DNA from: Microvirga arsenatis
GTDB lineage: Bacteria > Pseudomonadota > Alphaproteobacteria > Rhizobiales > Beijerinckiaceae
NCBI RefSeq assembly: GCF_009910705.1
Contig: NZ_JAAAXJ010000008.1
Coordinates: 1-64,000 of the forward strand
Length of the DNA stretch: 64,000 nucleotides
Direction of reading: 5' to 3'
Of the stretch, positions 9,511-18,491 are shown piece by piece. The translations under genes were made by a program, and so were the position numbers. The notes under the pieces were generated by a model. It saw nothing but the letters and a program-made list of their open reading frames with translations, searched no databases and was not told the DNA's origin. Each line of letters begins with the position of its first letter. The first letter of the stretch is position 1.

Positions 9511-10715
9511 TGAACGGCTCCCCGCTGGGCGGCCGATGCCTGCTCAGCTTCCAAGGCTTCGCAGGCGGCCTCGATGCGGTTGACGGCTTCCGAGATCTCC
9601 GCATCGCCGATGATCAGCGGCGGCAGGAGCCTGGCGACGTTGTCGCCTGCCCCGATCACGAGCAGCTTCTGCGCCCGGGCGGCGGCGATGAACCCGGTAT
9701 TGGGGACCACGGTGCGCAGACCCATCATGAGACCCTGGCCGCGAACCTCGGCAATAATGCCCGGGTGGCGGTCCTTCAGCTCGGCCAGGCGCTGCTTGAG
9801 CAGCAGCCCCTTGCGCTCGACCTCCTTCAGGAAGCCGGGAGCCAGGATCACGTCGAGCACCGCGTTGCCCACCGCCATGGCGAGCGGATTGCCGCCGAAG
9901 GTGGTGCCGTGGGTGCCCGCGGTCATGCCTTGGGCCGCCTCGGCGGTGGCGAGGCAGGCGCCGAGGGGGAAGCCTCCGCCGATGCCCTTGGCCACGGACA
10001 TGATGTCGGGGGTCACGCCGGTCCATTCATAGGCGAAGAGCTTGCCGGTGCGGCCGACGCCCGTCTGGATCTCGTCGAAGATCAGGAGCAGGCCGTGGCT
10101 GTCGCAGAGGGCGCGCAGCTCGCGCAGGAAGGCGTTGGACACCGTGCGGATGCCCCCTTCTCCCTGGATCGGCTCGATCATCAGGGCGGCCGTCTCGGGG
10201 CCAATGGCGGCCTTCAGGGCATTCAGGTCCTCGACGGGAACCTGATCGAAGCCCTCCACCTTGGGGCCGAAGCCCTCCAGGTACTTGGCCTGGCCGCCGG
10301 CGGCGATGGTCGCCAGGGTCCGGCCGTGAAAGGCGCCCTCGAAGGTGACGATGCGGAAGCGCTCCGGCTGCCCCTTCGCGGCATGGTACTTGCGGGCCAT
10401 CTTGATGGCCGCCTCGTTCGCCTCGGCGCCGGAATTGGAGAAGAAGACCACGTCGGCGAAGGTGTTGTCGACCAGGCGCTGGGCCAGGCGCTCGCCCTCC
10501 GGGATCCGGAACAGGTTGGAGGTGTGCCAGACTTTTCCGGCCTGCTCCGTGAGGGCCTTGACGAGGTGCGGATGGGCATGGCCGAGGGCATTGACCGCGA
10601 TGCCGGCCCCGAAATCGAGATATCGCTCGCCGTCTCGGCCATGGAGCCAGGCCCCCTCCCCTTTCTCGAAGGACAGGTCGGTGCGCGCGAAAACGGGCAG
10701 CAGGGGCGATGTCAC
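9507..10715 (-). CDS. argD: Acetylornithine/succinylornithine aminotransferase
   Basis: PLP-dependent class III aminotransferase making N-acetylornithine from the semialdehyde, possibly also acting in lysine synthesis. Visible family marks are [17 protein letters not shown] near the N terminus, [15 protein letters not shown], the PLP-contacting [12 protein letters not shown] and the Schiff-base lysine in [13 protein letters not shown]. Start: GTG 10715 has GGAG eight bases upstream; an extension to 10742 would need a CTG start and adds residues outside the fold. First gene of the operon, preceded by a hairpin leader and a clear promoter. Confidence 0.94.
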   Translation of the reverse strand: MTSPLLPVFARTDLSFEKGEGAWLHGRDGERYLDFGAGIAVNALGHAHPHLVKALTEQAGKVWHTSNLFRIPEGERLAQRLVDNTFADVVFFSNSGAEANEAAIKMARKYHAAKGQPERFRIVTFEGAFHGRTLATIAAGGQAKYLEGFGPKVEGFDQVPVEDLNALKAAIGPETAALMIEPIQGEGGIRTVSNAFLRELRALCDSHGLLLIFDEIQTGVGRTGKLFAYEWTGVTPDIMSVAKGIGGGFPLGACLATAEAAQGMTAGTHGTTFGGNPLAMAVGNAVLDVILAPGFLKEVERKGLLLKQRLAELKDRHPGIIAEVRGQGLMMGLRTVVPNTGFIAAARAQKLLVIGAGDNVARLLPPLIIGDAEISEAVNRIEAACEALEAEQASAAQRGAVQ

Positions 10716-10758
10716 GGGTTGTCTCCGCCTTGAGGGACCCAAGGTCGCACCCGGGTCC

Positions 10759-10789
10759 GAAAAAGAAAGCGCCGCCCCAGCGAGGGCGG
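10759..10789 (-). terminator. Terminator-like hairpin in the argD leader
   Basis: On the minus strand GCCGCCC pairs with GGGCGGC around a 6-nt loop, followed by GCTTTCTTTTT. This has the form of an intrinsic terminator, yet it lies between the predicted start of transcription (about 10793) and argD. It could be an attenuator, a 5' stabilising hairpin, or the end of an aborted leader RNA. Confidence 0.6.
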
Positions 10790-10799
10790 CACGGCGGGG

Positions 10800-10827
10800 A
10801 TTCTAACGAGGCGCATCACCCTGTCAA
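10800..10827 (-). promoter_or_regulatory. Sigma-70 promoter of argD-argF-hslO
   Basis: On the minus strand the perfect -35 box TTGACA (10822-10827) is followed by a 16-bp spacer and the -10 box TAGAAT (10800-10805). The last bases of the -10 box form a GAATC site, i.e. a GANTC CcrM methylation target. Predicted start of RNA is near 10793. Confidence 0.7.
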
Positions 10828-10909
10828 TTCAAGAGAAATGAACTGACTCATCACAGGGAATTTTTCCCCTGGGAGAGTTCCTTGGGGAAAACGGCAGGCC
10901 CTGTTCGGG

Positions 10910-11054
10910 GACTCTTGCGCCCGAGTCCACCCATCCTGTAACTTCGGGTCAGTCGAGTACGGCATTCGTGCGGCGGCAATCACCCTCAGGAGCGACCCTC
11001 GCAACGCGGTCGGACATAAAAACCCTGTCCGCGAAGCAGCCGGGATTCTGAGTC
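10910..11054. promoter_or_regulatory. GANTC cluster upstream of gcrA
   Basis: Four GANTC sites lie in 145 bp: GACTC 10910-10914, GAGTC 10923-10927, GATTC 11044-11048 and GAGTC 11050-11054. GANTC is the target of the alphaproteobacterial methylase CcrM, and GcrA works with RNA polymerase at methylated GANTC promoters. The cluster sits in the divergent control region between argD and gcrA. Confidence 0.5.
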
Positions 11055-11087
11055 CGAAACGCCGCCACCCATGGAGGCAGGTTAAAA

Positions 11088-11627
11088 ATGATAGATGCGG
11101 GCGCAACTTGGACGGACGAGCGGGTCGAGCTTCTGAAGAAGCTCTGGACGGATGGCTTGAGCGCAAGCCAGATCGCTGCCGAGCTCGGCAACGTCACCCG
11201 CAATGCGGTGATCGGCAAGGTTCATCGCCTCGGCCTCTCCGGCCGCGCCAAGGACGCCAAGCCTGCCGCAGCCGCAGCCGCCCGCCCGCGCAAGGCCACC
11301 CGCGCCCCGAGCGCCCCGGCGCCCCTGCCGCCGCAGCCCCATCCCGGCAACGTGGTGATCGCGCCGGTGCCCCTGCAGCCCGTCACGAAGGAGCCCGAGG
11401 TCTTCGTCGCCGAGGAGGACGTGGCCATCCCCATGTCCGAGCGCGTGACCATCATGGACCTGCGCGAGTCCATGTGCCGCTGGCCCATGGGCGACCCGAC
11501 CAAGCCGGAGTTCCGCTTCTGCGGCGCCCGTTCCATCACGGGCCTGCCCTATTGCACCCACCACGCCCGCATCGCCTACCAGCCGGTTGCCGACCGCAAG
11601 CGCGAACGCAAGCTGGCCCGGGCCTGA
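11088..11627 (+). CDS. gcrA: GcrA cell cycle regulator
   Basis: Transcription cofactor that binds sigma-70 RNA polymerase and DNA carrying methylated GANTC to drive cell-cycle genes. The N-terminal helix-turn-helix block runs from TWTDERVELL to KVHRLGLSGR (7-53). A proline/alanine-rich linker occupies about 57-110. The C-terminal RNA-polymerase-binding block contains MCRWPMGDP, RFCGA and YCTHHARIAY. At 179 residues it is typical. Start ATG 11088 follows GGAGGCAGG. It is monocistronic, with a strong terminator at 11647. Confidence 0.95.
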   Translation: MIDAGATWTDERVELLKKLWTDGLSASQIAAELGNVTRNAVIGKVHRLGLSGRAKDAKPAAAAAARPRKATRAPSAPAPLPPQPHPGNVVIAPVPLQPVTKEPEVFVAEEDVAIPMSERVTIMDLRESMCRWPMGDPTKPEFRFCGARSITGLPYCTHHARIAYQPVADRKRERKLARA

Positions 11628-11646
11628 ATTGAAGAAGTTTCATGGA

Positions 11647-11680
11647 AAAGGCCGCATTGGGTCTCCCCAATGCGGCCTTT
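11647..11680. terminator. Strong hairpin between gcrA and phoB
   Basis: A 15-bp uninterrupted stem (AAAGGCCGCATTGGG and its complement) encloses the loop TCTC and ends in TTT on the plus strand and in the equivalent on the minus strand. Placed between convergent gcrA and phoB, it should terminate transcription in both directions. Confidence 0.9.
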
Positions 11681-11704
11681 CTTGTTGATGCGCCATCGGA
11701 TGCC

Positions 11705-12421
11705 TCAGGCATCCATCGCCTGCTCCTGGCGCGCGAAGGTCTCGTCGAAGGAATAGCCGGCGCCGCGCACCGTGCGGATGGGATCGGGCTTGCGCGGCAG
11801 GTTGATCGCCTTGCGCAGGCGGCCCACATGCACGTCCACGGTCCGCTCGTCGATATAGACGTCGTGGCCCCACACCGCGTTGAGCAGGTGCTCGCGGGAG
11901 AAGACGCGGCCGGGACTCTGCATCAGGAACTCCAGCAGGCGGAACTCGGTCGGACCCAGATGCAGCTCCTGGCCGGCGCGGCGCACGCGATGCGTCTCCC
12001 GGTCGAGCTCGATGTCGCCGGCCCTGAGAAGGGTGGCGATATGAGCCGGCTTCGCCCGGCGCAGGAGCGCCCGCACCCGCGCGAGAAGCTCCGGCACGGA
12101 GAAGGGCTTGACGATGTAATCGTCGGCACCGGTGGAAAGGCCGCGGATGCGGTCGCCCTCCTCGCCCCGGGCCGTGAGCATGATCACCGGCAGGCGCTCG
12201 GTCTCCGGGCGCGCGCGGATGCGGCGGCACAGCTCGATGCCGGAGAGGCCGGGCAGCATCCAGTCGAGCAGCACGATGTCGGGAACCTGCTCCCGCAGGC
12301 GGATCTCCGCCTCGTCGCCGCGGGACACGCCGTCGACCTCATAGCCTTCGGCCTCGAGGTTGTAGCGCAGGAGGAGCATCAAGGGCTCCTCATCCTCCAC
12401 GATCAGAACGCGGGGCCCCAT
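11705..12421 (-). CDS. phoB: Phosphate regulon response regulator PhoB
   Basis: OmpR/PhoB-type regulator, activated by PhoR, that binds PHO boxes. The receiver domain has the acidic pocket ED (9-11), phospho-acceptor Asp53, Thr83 and Lys105. The winged helix (about 135-232) contains LGPTEFRLLEFLM and RTVDVHVGRLRKA. The 238-residue length is normal. ATG 12421 lies 2 bp after the phoU stop, so it is probably translated by coupling. It is the last gene of the pst locus and likely controls its own expression through the PHO box before pstS. Confidence 0.96.
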   Translation of the reverse strand: MGPRVLIVEDEEPLMLLLRYNLEAEGYEVDGVSRGDEAEIRLREQVPDIVLLDWMLPGLSGIELCRRIRARPETERLPVIMLTARGEEGDRIRGLSTGADDYIVKPFSVPELLARVRALLRRAKPAHIATLLRAGDIELDRETHRVRRAGQELHLGPTEFRLLEFLMQSPGRVFSREHLLNAVWGHDVYIDERTVDVHVGRLRKAINLPRKPDPIRTVRGAGYSFDETFARQEQAMDA

Positions 12422-12423
12422 CG

Positions 12424-13137
12424 TCACGCTCCCGAGGGAATGCTGGCGTCGATGGAACGGTCGTTCTTCGGCCGGTCGATGGCCAGGGTCTCGCCCGTGA
12501 CGAGGTAATGGACCGTCTCGGCGATGTTGGTGGTATGGTCGCCGATGCGCTCGATGTTCTTGGCGCAGAAGAGGAGATGCGTGCAGAACGAGATGTTGCG
12601 CGGATCCTCCATCATGTAGGTGAGGAGCTCCCGGAACAGGGAGGTGTAGAGCGCGTCGATGGCGCCGTCGCGTCTCCACACGTCGAGGGCCTTCGCGGTG
12701 TCCTTCTGCGCATAGGCGTCGAGCACGTCCTTGAGCTGGCCGAGGACGAGATCGCCCATGTGCTGAAGGCCGACCACGATCTTCTGCGGCTGAAAGTCGT
12801 CGCCGATGGCGAGCGCCCGCTTGCCGATGTTCTTCGCCATGTCGCCGATGCGCTCCACATCGCCGGAGATGCGGATCGCCGAGATGGTCTCGCGCAGGTC
12901 GACCGCCAGGGGCTGGCGCCGGGCGATGGTGAGGATGGCGCTCTCCTCCACCTCACGCTGGAGGATGTCGAGGCGCTTGTCCGACGCGACGACGTTCTGG
13001 GCCAAGCCCTTGTCGTGCCGCACCAGTGCCGCGATGGAATCGACGAGCATCTTTTCGGCGATCCCTCCCATCTCGGAGATCCGCTGCCGAAGACCCTGCA
13101 GGTCGTTGTCGTAGGAGCTGACGATATGCTCCGCCAT
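12424..13137 (-). CDS. phoU: Phosphate signalling protein PhoU
   Basis: Peripheral cytoplasmic protein that links the Pst transporter with PhoR and keeps the regulon off when phosphate is plentiful. The 237 residues form the expected two PhoU three-helix repeats; the metal-binding E-R-I-G-D motif occurs in each (VERIGDMAKNIGKRA and IERIGDHTTNIAE). It sits between pstB and phoB on the same strand with short gaps. Confidence 0.95.
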   Translation of the reverse strand: MAEHIVSSYDNDLQGLRQRISEMGGIAEKMLVDSIAALVRHDKGLAQNVVASDKRLDILQREVEESAILTIARRQPLAVDLRETISAIRISGDVERIGDMAKNIGKRALAIGDDFQPQKIVVGLQHMGDLVLGQLKDVLDAYAQKDTAKALDVWRRDGAIDALYTSLFRELLTYMMEDPRNISFCTHLLFCAKNIERIGDHTTNIAETVHYLVTGETLAIDRPKNDRSIDASIPSGA

Positions 13138-13165
13138 GGGATAGGCCTCCCTTGAAACGCTCCGG

Positions 13166-13984
13166 TCAGCCGAAGCGGCCCGTGATGTAGTCCTGGGTTT
13201 GTTTCTTGCTCGGGTTCATGAACATCTTGGTCGTGGGCCCGAACTCCACGAGCTCGCCCAGATACATGAAAGCCGTGAACTGCGAGATCCGCGCCGCCTG
13301 CTGCATGTTGTGCGTGACGATCACGATGGTGAACTCGGAACGGAGCTGCTCGATCAGCTCCTCGATCTTGCCCGTGGAGATCGGATCGAGCGCCGAGGTG
13401 GGCTCGTCGAGGAGGATCACCTCCGGGCGCTGGGCAATGGTGCGTGCGATGCACAGGCGCTGCTGCTGACCGCCCGACAGGCCCATGCCGGACTGGCGCA
13501 GTTTGTCCTTCACCTCGTCCCAGAGCGCCGCCTTCCGAAGGGCCTCCTCGACGCGCCCGTCGAGCTCGGCCTTCGAAAGCCTCTCGTAGAGCTTAATGCC
13601 GAAGGCGATGTTGTCGTAGATCGACATGGGGAACGGCGTCGGCTTCTGGAAGACCATGCCGACGCGGGCGCGAAGCTCGTTCACGTCGATGGAAGGCGAG
13701 AGGATGTTCTGGCCGTCGAGCAGGATCTCGCCATCGGCGCGCTGTTCGGGATAGAGGCTGTAGATGCGGTTGAAGGTGCGCAGCAGCGTCGACTTCCCGC
13801 AGCCGGAGGGACCGATGAGCGCCGTCACCTGCCGGTCGTAGAAGTCAAGGGAGATGTCCTTCAGGCTGCGGAAGTCGCCGTAATAGAAATTGAGGTTCCT
13901 GACGGCGATGCGCACCGGGGCGCCGGCATCGGCGGCGGCCGCGTTGCCGATGGCGCTGCTCGTGTTGAGGGCAATCGTGCTCAC
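13166..13984 (-). CDS. pstB: Phosphate ABC transporter ATP-binding protein
   Basis: ATPase of the high-affinity phosphate importer. Walker [10 protein letters not shown] is at 58-66, the Q-loop at VFQKP (111-115), the ABC signature LSGGQQQR at 169-176 and Walker B VILLDEP at 189-195. Starts with GTG 13984, which overlaps the pstA stop (GTGA). The N-terminal 25 residues are an alanine-rich extension before the conserved core. Confidence 0.97.
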   Translation of the reverse strand: MSTIALNTSSAIGNAAAADAGAPVRIAVRNLNFYYGDFRSLKDISLDFYDRQVTALIGPSGCGKSTLLRTFNRIYSLYPEQRADGEILLDGQNILSPSIDVNELRARVGMVFQKPTPFPMSIYDNIAFGIKLYERLSKAELDGRVEEALRKAALWDEVKDKLRQSGMGLSGGQQQRLCIARTIAQRPEVILLDEPTSALDPISTGKIEELIEQLRSEFTIVIVTHNMQQAARISQFTAFMYLGELVEFGPTTKMFMNPSKKQTQDYITGRFG

Positions 13985-14877
13985 CGGACTTTATCCTTCT
14001 TCAGGAGCAGGCGCGCCACGATGGACAGCGCCAGGATCGACAGGGTGATGATGAGGGCTCCGGCCCAGGCCAGCTCGCGCCAGTTCGGATAGGGCGCCAA
14101 TGCGAATTGATAGATGGTGACAGGCAGGTTCGAAACGCCGCCCATCAGGTTCGGGCTGAACCAGAACGTGTTGTTGAGCGCCGTGAAGAGCAGAGGTGCA
14201 GTCTCGCCGGCAATGCGCGCGGTTGCAAGAATCACGCCCGTGACCATACCCGCGCGGGCTGCTTTCCAGCTGATCTTCACGATCACCTTCGACATGGGAG
14301 CGCCCAGAGCAGCGCCTGCCTCCCGCAGGGAGCCCGGCACGAGCCGCAGCATGTCCTCGGTCGAGCGCACGATCACAGGAATGGCGATGATCGCCAGCGC
14401 CACGCCGCCGGCCCAGCCGGAATAGCCTCCCATCGGCTGCACCATGAGGATATAGACGAAGAGACCGATCAGAATGCTGGGTGCTGCGAGAAGGATGTCG
14501 TTCACGAAGCGAATGATCGTGGCGAGCGGCGAATCCTTGCCGTACTCGGCCAGATAGGTTCCGGCGAGAACGCCGATAGGCGTTGCAATCACGATGCCGA
14601 GAACCGTCAGGATCAAGCTGCCGACAATAGCATTCGCGATACCGCCCCCTTGCGTTCCCGGGCCAGGGGTCGTCTCCGTGAACACCTCGGGAGAGAGACC
14701 TCCAATGCCCTCCACCACAAGCATCAGCAGGATCCAGCCCAGGACGAATGCTCCCAGCAGCGTGAACAGCGTGCAGACGATCCTGAGCACGCGATCCGCC
14801 AGGTGGCGGCTGCGGCGCACTCGCCCCCAGGGAGCCGGAGCCGCGGTAGCGGCCTGATCATATACGGCGGTATCCAT
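13981..14877 (-). CDS. pstA: Phosphate ABC transporter permease PstA
   Basis: Inner-membrane permease subunit pairing with PstC. The 298-residue chain has a cytoplasmic N terminus, a first helix at about 30-58 and a MetI-type permease region; the EAGAALGAP coupling loop that contacts PstB is near 185. It overlaps pstB by four bases and follows pstC by 10 bp, in the normal pstSCAB order. Confidence 0.95.
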   Translation of the reverse strand: MDTAVYDQAATAAPAPWGRVRRSRHLADRVLRIVCTLFTLLGAFVLGWILLMLVVEGIGGLSPEVFTETTPGPGTQGGGIANAIVGSLILTVLGIVIATPIGVLAGTYLAEYGKDSPLATIIRFVNDILLAAPSILIGLFVYILMVQPMGGYSGWAGGVALAIIAIPVIVRSTEDMLRLVPGSLREAGAALGAPMSKVIVKISWKAARAGMVTGVILATARIAGETAPLLFTALNNTFWFSPNLMGGVSNLPVTIYQFALAPYPNWRELAWAGALIITLSILALSIVARLLLKKDKVR

Positions 14878-14887
14878 TCTCCACCTC

Positions 14888-15862
14888 TCAATGAGTCTTC
14901 ATGCGGGCGATCAGAAGACGCGCGAGGGCAAGCACGATGAAGGTGACCACGAACAGGATGCAGCCCAGCGCCAGCAGAGCGTTCATCTGCATGCCGGCTG
15001 CCTCATTGAACTCGTTGGCGATGCGGGACGCGATCGTCGAGCTCGGATCGAAGAGCGAAAGAGACAGGCGGTTCGCATTGCCGATGACGAAGGTCACCGC
15101 CATGGTCTCGCCGAGCGCCCGCCCCAGGCCCAGCATGATGGCACCGATGATGCTGACGCCCGCCTGGGGGAGCAGCACGTAGCGCACAACCTCCCATGTG
15201 GTGCAGCCGATGCCGTAGGCGCTTTCGCGCAGCACGGTCGGAATCTGATCCAGGATATCGCGCGTGATCGATGCGATGAAAGGGATGATCATGATCGCCA
15301 GGATGATCCCTGCCGTCATCATCCCGACCCCGGACGGCACGCGGGCATAGAGAACGGTCCCCAGGATCGGTATGCCCTCGACAAGGGTCGTGAGCGGGAT
15401 CTGCACATAGTTGGCGAAAAGCGGGGCGAAGACGAAAAGGCCCCACATGCCGTAGATGATGCTAGGCACTGCAGCCAGCAGCTCGATGGTCGTCGAGACC
15501 GGGCGCCGGAGCCACGGGGGGCAAAGCTGCGTCAGGAAGATCGCGATGCCGATCGAGATGGGAACGCCGATGACAAGGGCAATGAGAGCCGAGGTCAATG
15601 TGCCGGTGATGGCAACCCAGGCGCCATATTGGTCTGCCCCCACGTTCCAGATGCTGGACGTGATGAAGCCGAAGCCGAATTCCTGAAAGGCCGGCCATCC
15701 ACCGTAGACCATCGTTCCGATGATCCCGGCGAGGACCGCGAGAACGATCAGGGCAGAGCCGTAGCTGGCCGAGCGAAAGCCCTGATCGAAGAGGGGTGAA
15801 GTGCGGTGGCGGACGGTCTGTTTGTTGGTCGACACGATGATCTCATCAGACAAAACAGCCAT
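14888..15862 (-). CDS. pstC: Phosphate ABC transporter permease PstC
   Basis: Second permease subunit of the phosphate importer, 324 residues with about six membrane helices. The ATPase-contacting loop ESAYGIGCTTWEV lies near 218-230, followed by GRALGETMAVTFVIG, a strongly conserved PstC stretch. It begins 33 bp after the pstS stop. Confidence 0.95.
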   Translation of the reverse strand: MAVLSDEIIVSTNKQTVRHRTSPLFDQGFRSASYGSALIVLAVLAGIIGTMVYGGWPAFQEFGFGFITSSIWNVGADQYGAWVAITGTLTSALIALVIGVPISIGIAIFLTQLCPPWLRRPVSTTIELLAAVPSIIYGMWGLFVFAPLFANYVQIPLTTLVEGIPILGTVLYARVPSGVGMMTAGIILAIMIIPFIASITRDILDQIPTVLRESAYGIGCTTWEVVRYVLLPQAGVSIIGAIMLGLGRALGETMAVTFVIGNANRLSLSLFDPSSTIASRIANEFNEAAGMQMNALLALGCILFVVTFIVLALARLLIARMKTH

Positions 15863-15895
15863 CCGCCTTACTCCATCAACAGGCCAGAAGCCAGC

Positions 15896-16939
15896 TTACA
15901 TCTTGTAGACGGGCTGGCCGGCGCTGGTCTTGATCTCCTTGGCCCAGGTGGCGCGGATCTGCTCGACGACGTTGTCCGGCAGCGGAACATAGTCGAGGTC
16001 CGACGCGAGCTTGTCGCCGTTCTTGAACGACCAATCAAAGAACTTCAGGACCTCGGCCGTCTGCTCCGGCTTCTCCGCGGTCTTGTAGACCAGGATGAAG
16101 GTCGGGTTCGTGATCGGCCAAGCATCGTCGCCAGGCTGGTTGGTCAGCGAGATGCCGAAGCCCGGAGCCGACGTCCAGTTGGCATTGGCAGCCGCCGCCT
16201 GGAAGGATTTCATCTCGGGCTGCGGATACTTGCCGGCCTGGTTCTGAATCAGGGTGTGCGGGATGTTGTTCTGCTTGGCGTAGGCATACTCGACATAGCC
16301 GATCGAGTTCGGAACCTGCTTCACCGTGGCAGCAACGCCCTCGTTGCCCTTGCCGCCCTGGCCAACAGGCCAGTTGACGGTGGTGCCGGCGCCGAGCTCG
16401 GACTTCCAGGCGCTGGAGACCTGGGACAGGTAGGTGGTGAACACGCTGGTCGTGCCCGAGGAGTCGGAGCGGTAGACCGGGGTGATATTGGCATTGGGGA
16501 GGTTCACGCCGGCGTTCAGCTGGGCGATCTTGGGATCGTTCCACTTCAGGATCTTGCCCTGGAAGATGTCTGCCAAAACCTGGCCCGTGAGCTTGATCTG
16601 ACCGGGCTGGATGCCCTGGATGTTCACGACCGGAACAACGGCGCCCATCACGGTCGGGAATTGCAGAAGACCATTCTTCTCGAGATCTTCACCCTTCATC
16701 GGGGCATCGGTTGCACCGAAATCCACGGTCTTGGCCTGAATCTGCTTGATGCCGCCGCCAGAGCCGATCGACTGGTAGTTCATGCCGTTACCGGTCTCCT
16801 TCTTGTAGGCCTCAGCCCACTTGGAATAGACCGGGAAGGGGAAGGTTGCGCCTGCGCCGGTGATGTCAGCAGCAGAAGCCGTGGTCGTAAAGCTCGCGAC
16901 GGCAAGGCCGGCCGCAATGGCGAAGGACATAATCTTCAC
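15896..16939 (-). CDS. pstS: Periplasmic phosphate-binding protein PstS
   Basis: Captures phosphate in the periplasm for PstCAB. The first 23 residues form a signal peptide ending at ASA, and the mature chain starts ADITGAGATFPFPVY. Phosphate-contacting stretches are visible: GAGATFP, SIGSGGGIKQI, DFGATDAP and RSDSSGTTSVFTTYL. The 347-residue length is normal. Transcription should start at the PHO-box promoter at 17034-17062, about 95 bp upstream. Confidence 0.96.
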   Translation of the reverse strand: MKIMSFAIAAGLAVASFTTTASAADITGAGATFPFPVYSKWAEAYKKETGNGMNYQSIGSGGGIKQIQAKTVDFGATDAPMKGEDLEKNGLLQFPTVMGAVVPVVNIQGIQPGQIKLTGQVLADIFQGKILKWNDPKIAQLNAGVNLPNANITPVYRSDSSGTTSVFTTYLSQVSSAWKSELGAGTTVNWPVGQGGKGNEGVAATVKQVPNSIGYVEYAYAKQNNIPHTLIQNQAGKYPQPEMKSFQAAAANANWTSAPGFGISLTNQPGDDAWPITNPTFILVYKTAEKPEQTAEVLKFFDWSFKNGDKLASDLDYVPLPDNVVEQIRATWAKEIKTSAGQPVYKM

Positions 16940-17033
16940 GGTTAAGTCTCCTGTTCATAAGCGCGACAGGCAGCTTCGAAGGCCAGGGCCACATCACGCG
17001 ATGGGACAGCTAGGCCTGACGGATGTCTCCTCT

Positions 17034-17062
17034 ACGACAGTTGGATGACAATTACATGACAG
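17034..17062 (-). promoter_or_regulatory. PHO box upstream of pstS
   Basis: On the minus strand three copies of a CTGTCAT-like heptamer (CTGTCAT 17056-17062, TTGTCAT 17045-17051, CTGTCGT 17034-17040) follow at an exact 11-bp period with 4-bp A/T-leaning spacers. This is the classical PhoB-binding pattern. It lies between phoR and pstS and points toward pstS. Confidence 0.88.
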
Positions 17063-17111
17063 CGCGAAAGGATCCCGCAAACGTGGCCTCCGCCTGCCAC
17101 ATCGGCAGCCG

Positions 17112-18419
17112 CTACATGGGATCGGCTGGGCGGCCTGCCTCCGCTCCCGGCAGCGTCACCGTGAACCGGGCGCCCTTGCCCGGCTCGCTCTCGATGCTGA
17201 AACGGCCCCTGTGGCGGGTGACGATATGCTTGACGATCGCAAGGCCAAGCCCCGTTCCGCCCTTGTCACGGCTCTGGGCGACGTCGGCCCGGTAGAAGCG
17301 CTCGGTGAGACGCGGCAGGTGCTCGGGGGCGATGCCGGGGCCGTAATCCTGCACGCTGAAGGCCACATGCGGTCCCTGATCGCCGTCGGAGGCCCCGATG
17401 CGGGCAACCTCCACCTCGACCCGGCCGCCGCTCTCGCCGTATTTCACCGCGTTCTCGATCAGGTTCTCCGCCACCCGCAGCAGCTCGTCGCGGTCGCCGC
17501 GCACGGGGGTCGGGCGGTCGGGGAGCCTGGCCTGGATGGTCACGCCCCGCTCTTGCGCCAGGGGCGAGAGGGTCTCCACCATCTGGGCGGCGATGGAGGC
17601 CAGATCCACGGTCTGGGTTGGGGAGAGATGGGCGCGCATCTCGATGCGCGACAGGGACAGGAGATCGTCGATCAGACGCCTCATCCGCTCGGCCTGCCCC
17701 TTCATGATGTCGAGGAAGCGCTCCCGGGCCTTGGGATCGTCGCGGGCGGGACCCTGGAGGGTCTCGATGAAGCCGAGGAGCGAGGCGAGCGGCGTGCGCA
17801 GCTCGTGGCTGGCATTGGCGACGAAATCGGCCCGCATGGCCTCCAGGCGCCGGGCCGAGGTGAGATCGCGGAAGAACAGGACCACCCCGGTGCCGGGCGC
17901 ATCGGCCTGCAGGGAGCCGATATGAACCTCGAAGGTGCGCTCCGTCGGGATCCGCTCGGAATACTCGACCTTCAGGGGCTCGCCCCGCTCCAGAACTTCC
18001 TGGATGCCGTCGAGAACATCGGGGTTGCGCAAGGCGAAGGACAGGGGATGGCCGATCTTCAACCCTCCCAGGAGCGCCTGGGCTGCCCTGTTGGCCTCGA
18101 GCACCACGGCCCTCCGATCCACCAGGATCACCGGGTCGGGGATCTGAGCCAGCACGGCCTCGGCGACGCTGGAACGCTGGGGTGCCTTCGGCCTCGCCCC
18201 GCCCTCGCCGGGCAGCCTTGCCTGCGGCTTCGCAACGAGGAACCCTGCGAGAACGGCGACGATCGCCCAGAACAGCAGCCATCCATCCCCGTAGCCCCGC
18301 ACCAGGCCCACGAGCACCAGCACGAAGCATGCCACGACGGCTCCGCGCAGGGCGGCATCGCGGATCGGATTGGCGCGCCGGGACCTGGGTTCCGGCGTGA
18401 GGTCGTCGGGATCGGTCAT
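17112..18419 (-). CDS. phoR: Phosphate regulon sensor histidine kinase PhoR
   Basis: Membrane kinase that phosphorylates PhoB when phosphate is low. Two hydrophobic helices (about 27-42 and 46-62) anchor it, a PAS domain follows (about 84-190), then the HisKA dimerisation helix with phospho-acceptor His205 in NASHELRTPL, and the ATPase domain with N-box ENLIENAVKYG and G-boxes DYGPGIAPEHL and GGTGLGLAIVKH. No large periplasmic sensor domain, typical of PhoR. Encoded just upstream of pstS, as in many Hyphomicrobiales. Confidence 0.95.
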   Translation of the reverse strand: MTDPDDLTPEPRSRRANPIRDAALRGAVVACFVLVLVGLVRGYGDGWLLFWAIVAVLAGFLVAKPQARLPGEGGARPKAPQRSSVAEAVLAQIPDPVILVDRRAVVLEANRAAQALLGGLKIGHPLSFALRNPDVLDGIQEVLERGEPLKVEYSERIPTERTFEVHIGSLQADAPGTGVVLFFRDLTSARRLEAMRADFVANASHELRTPLASLLGFIETLQGPARDDPKARERFLDIMKGQAERMRRLIDDLLSLSRIEMRAHLSPTQTVDLASIAAQMVETLSPLAQERGVTIQARLPDRPTPVRGDRDELLRVAENLIENAVKYGESGGRVEVEVARIGASDGDQGPHVAFSVQDYGPGIAPEHLPRLTERFYRADVAQSRDKGGTGLGLAIVKHIVTRHRGRFSIESEPGKGARFTVTLPGAEAGRPADPM

Positions 18420-18491
18420 GATGGAGGGTCTTGGAGGCGTCGCAACCCTGTTTAGGCCAGGCCCCGCCCAGTGTCATCTCCCGGCCGGACG

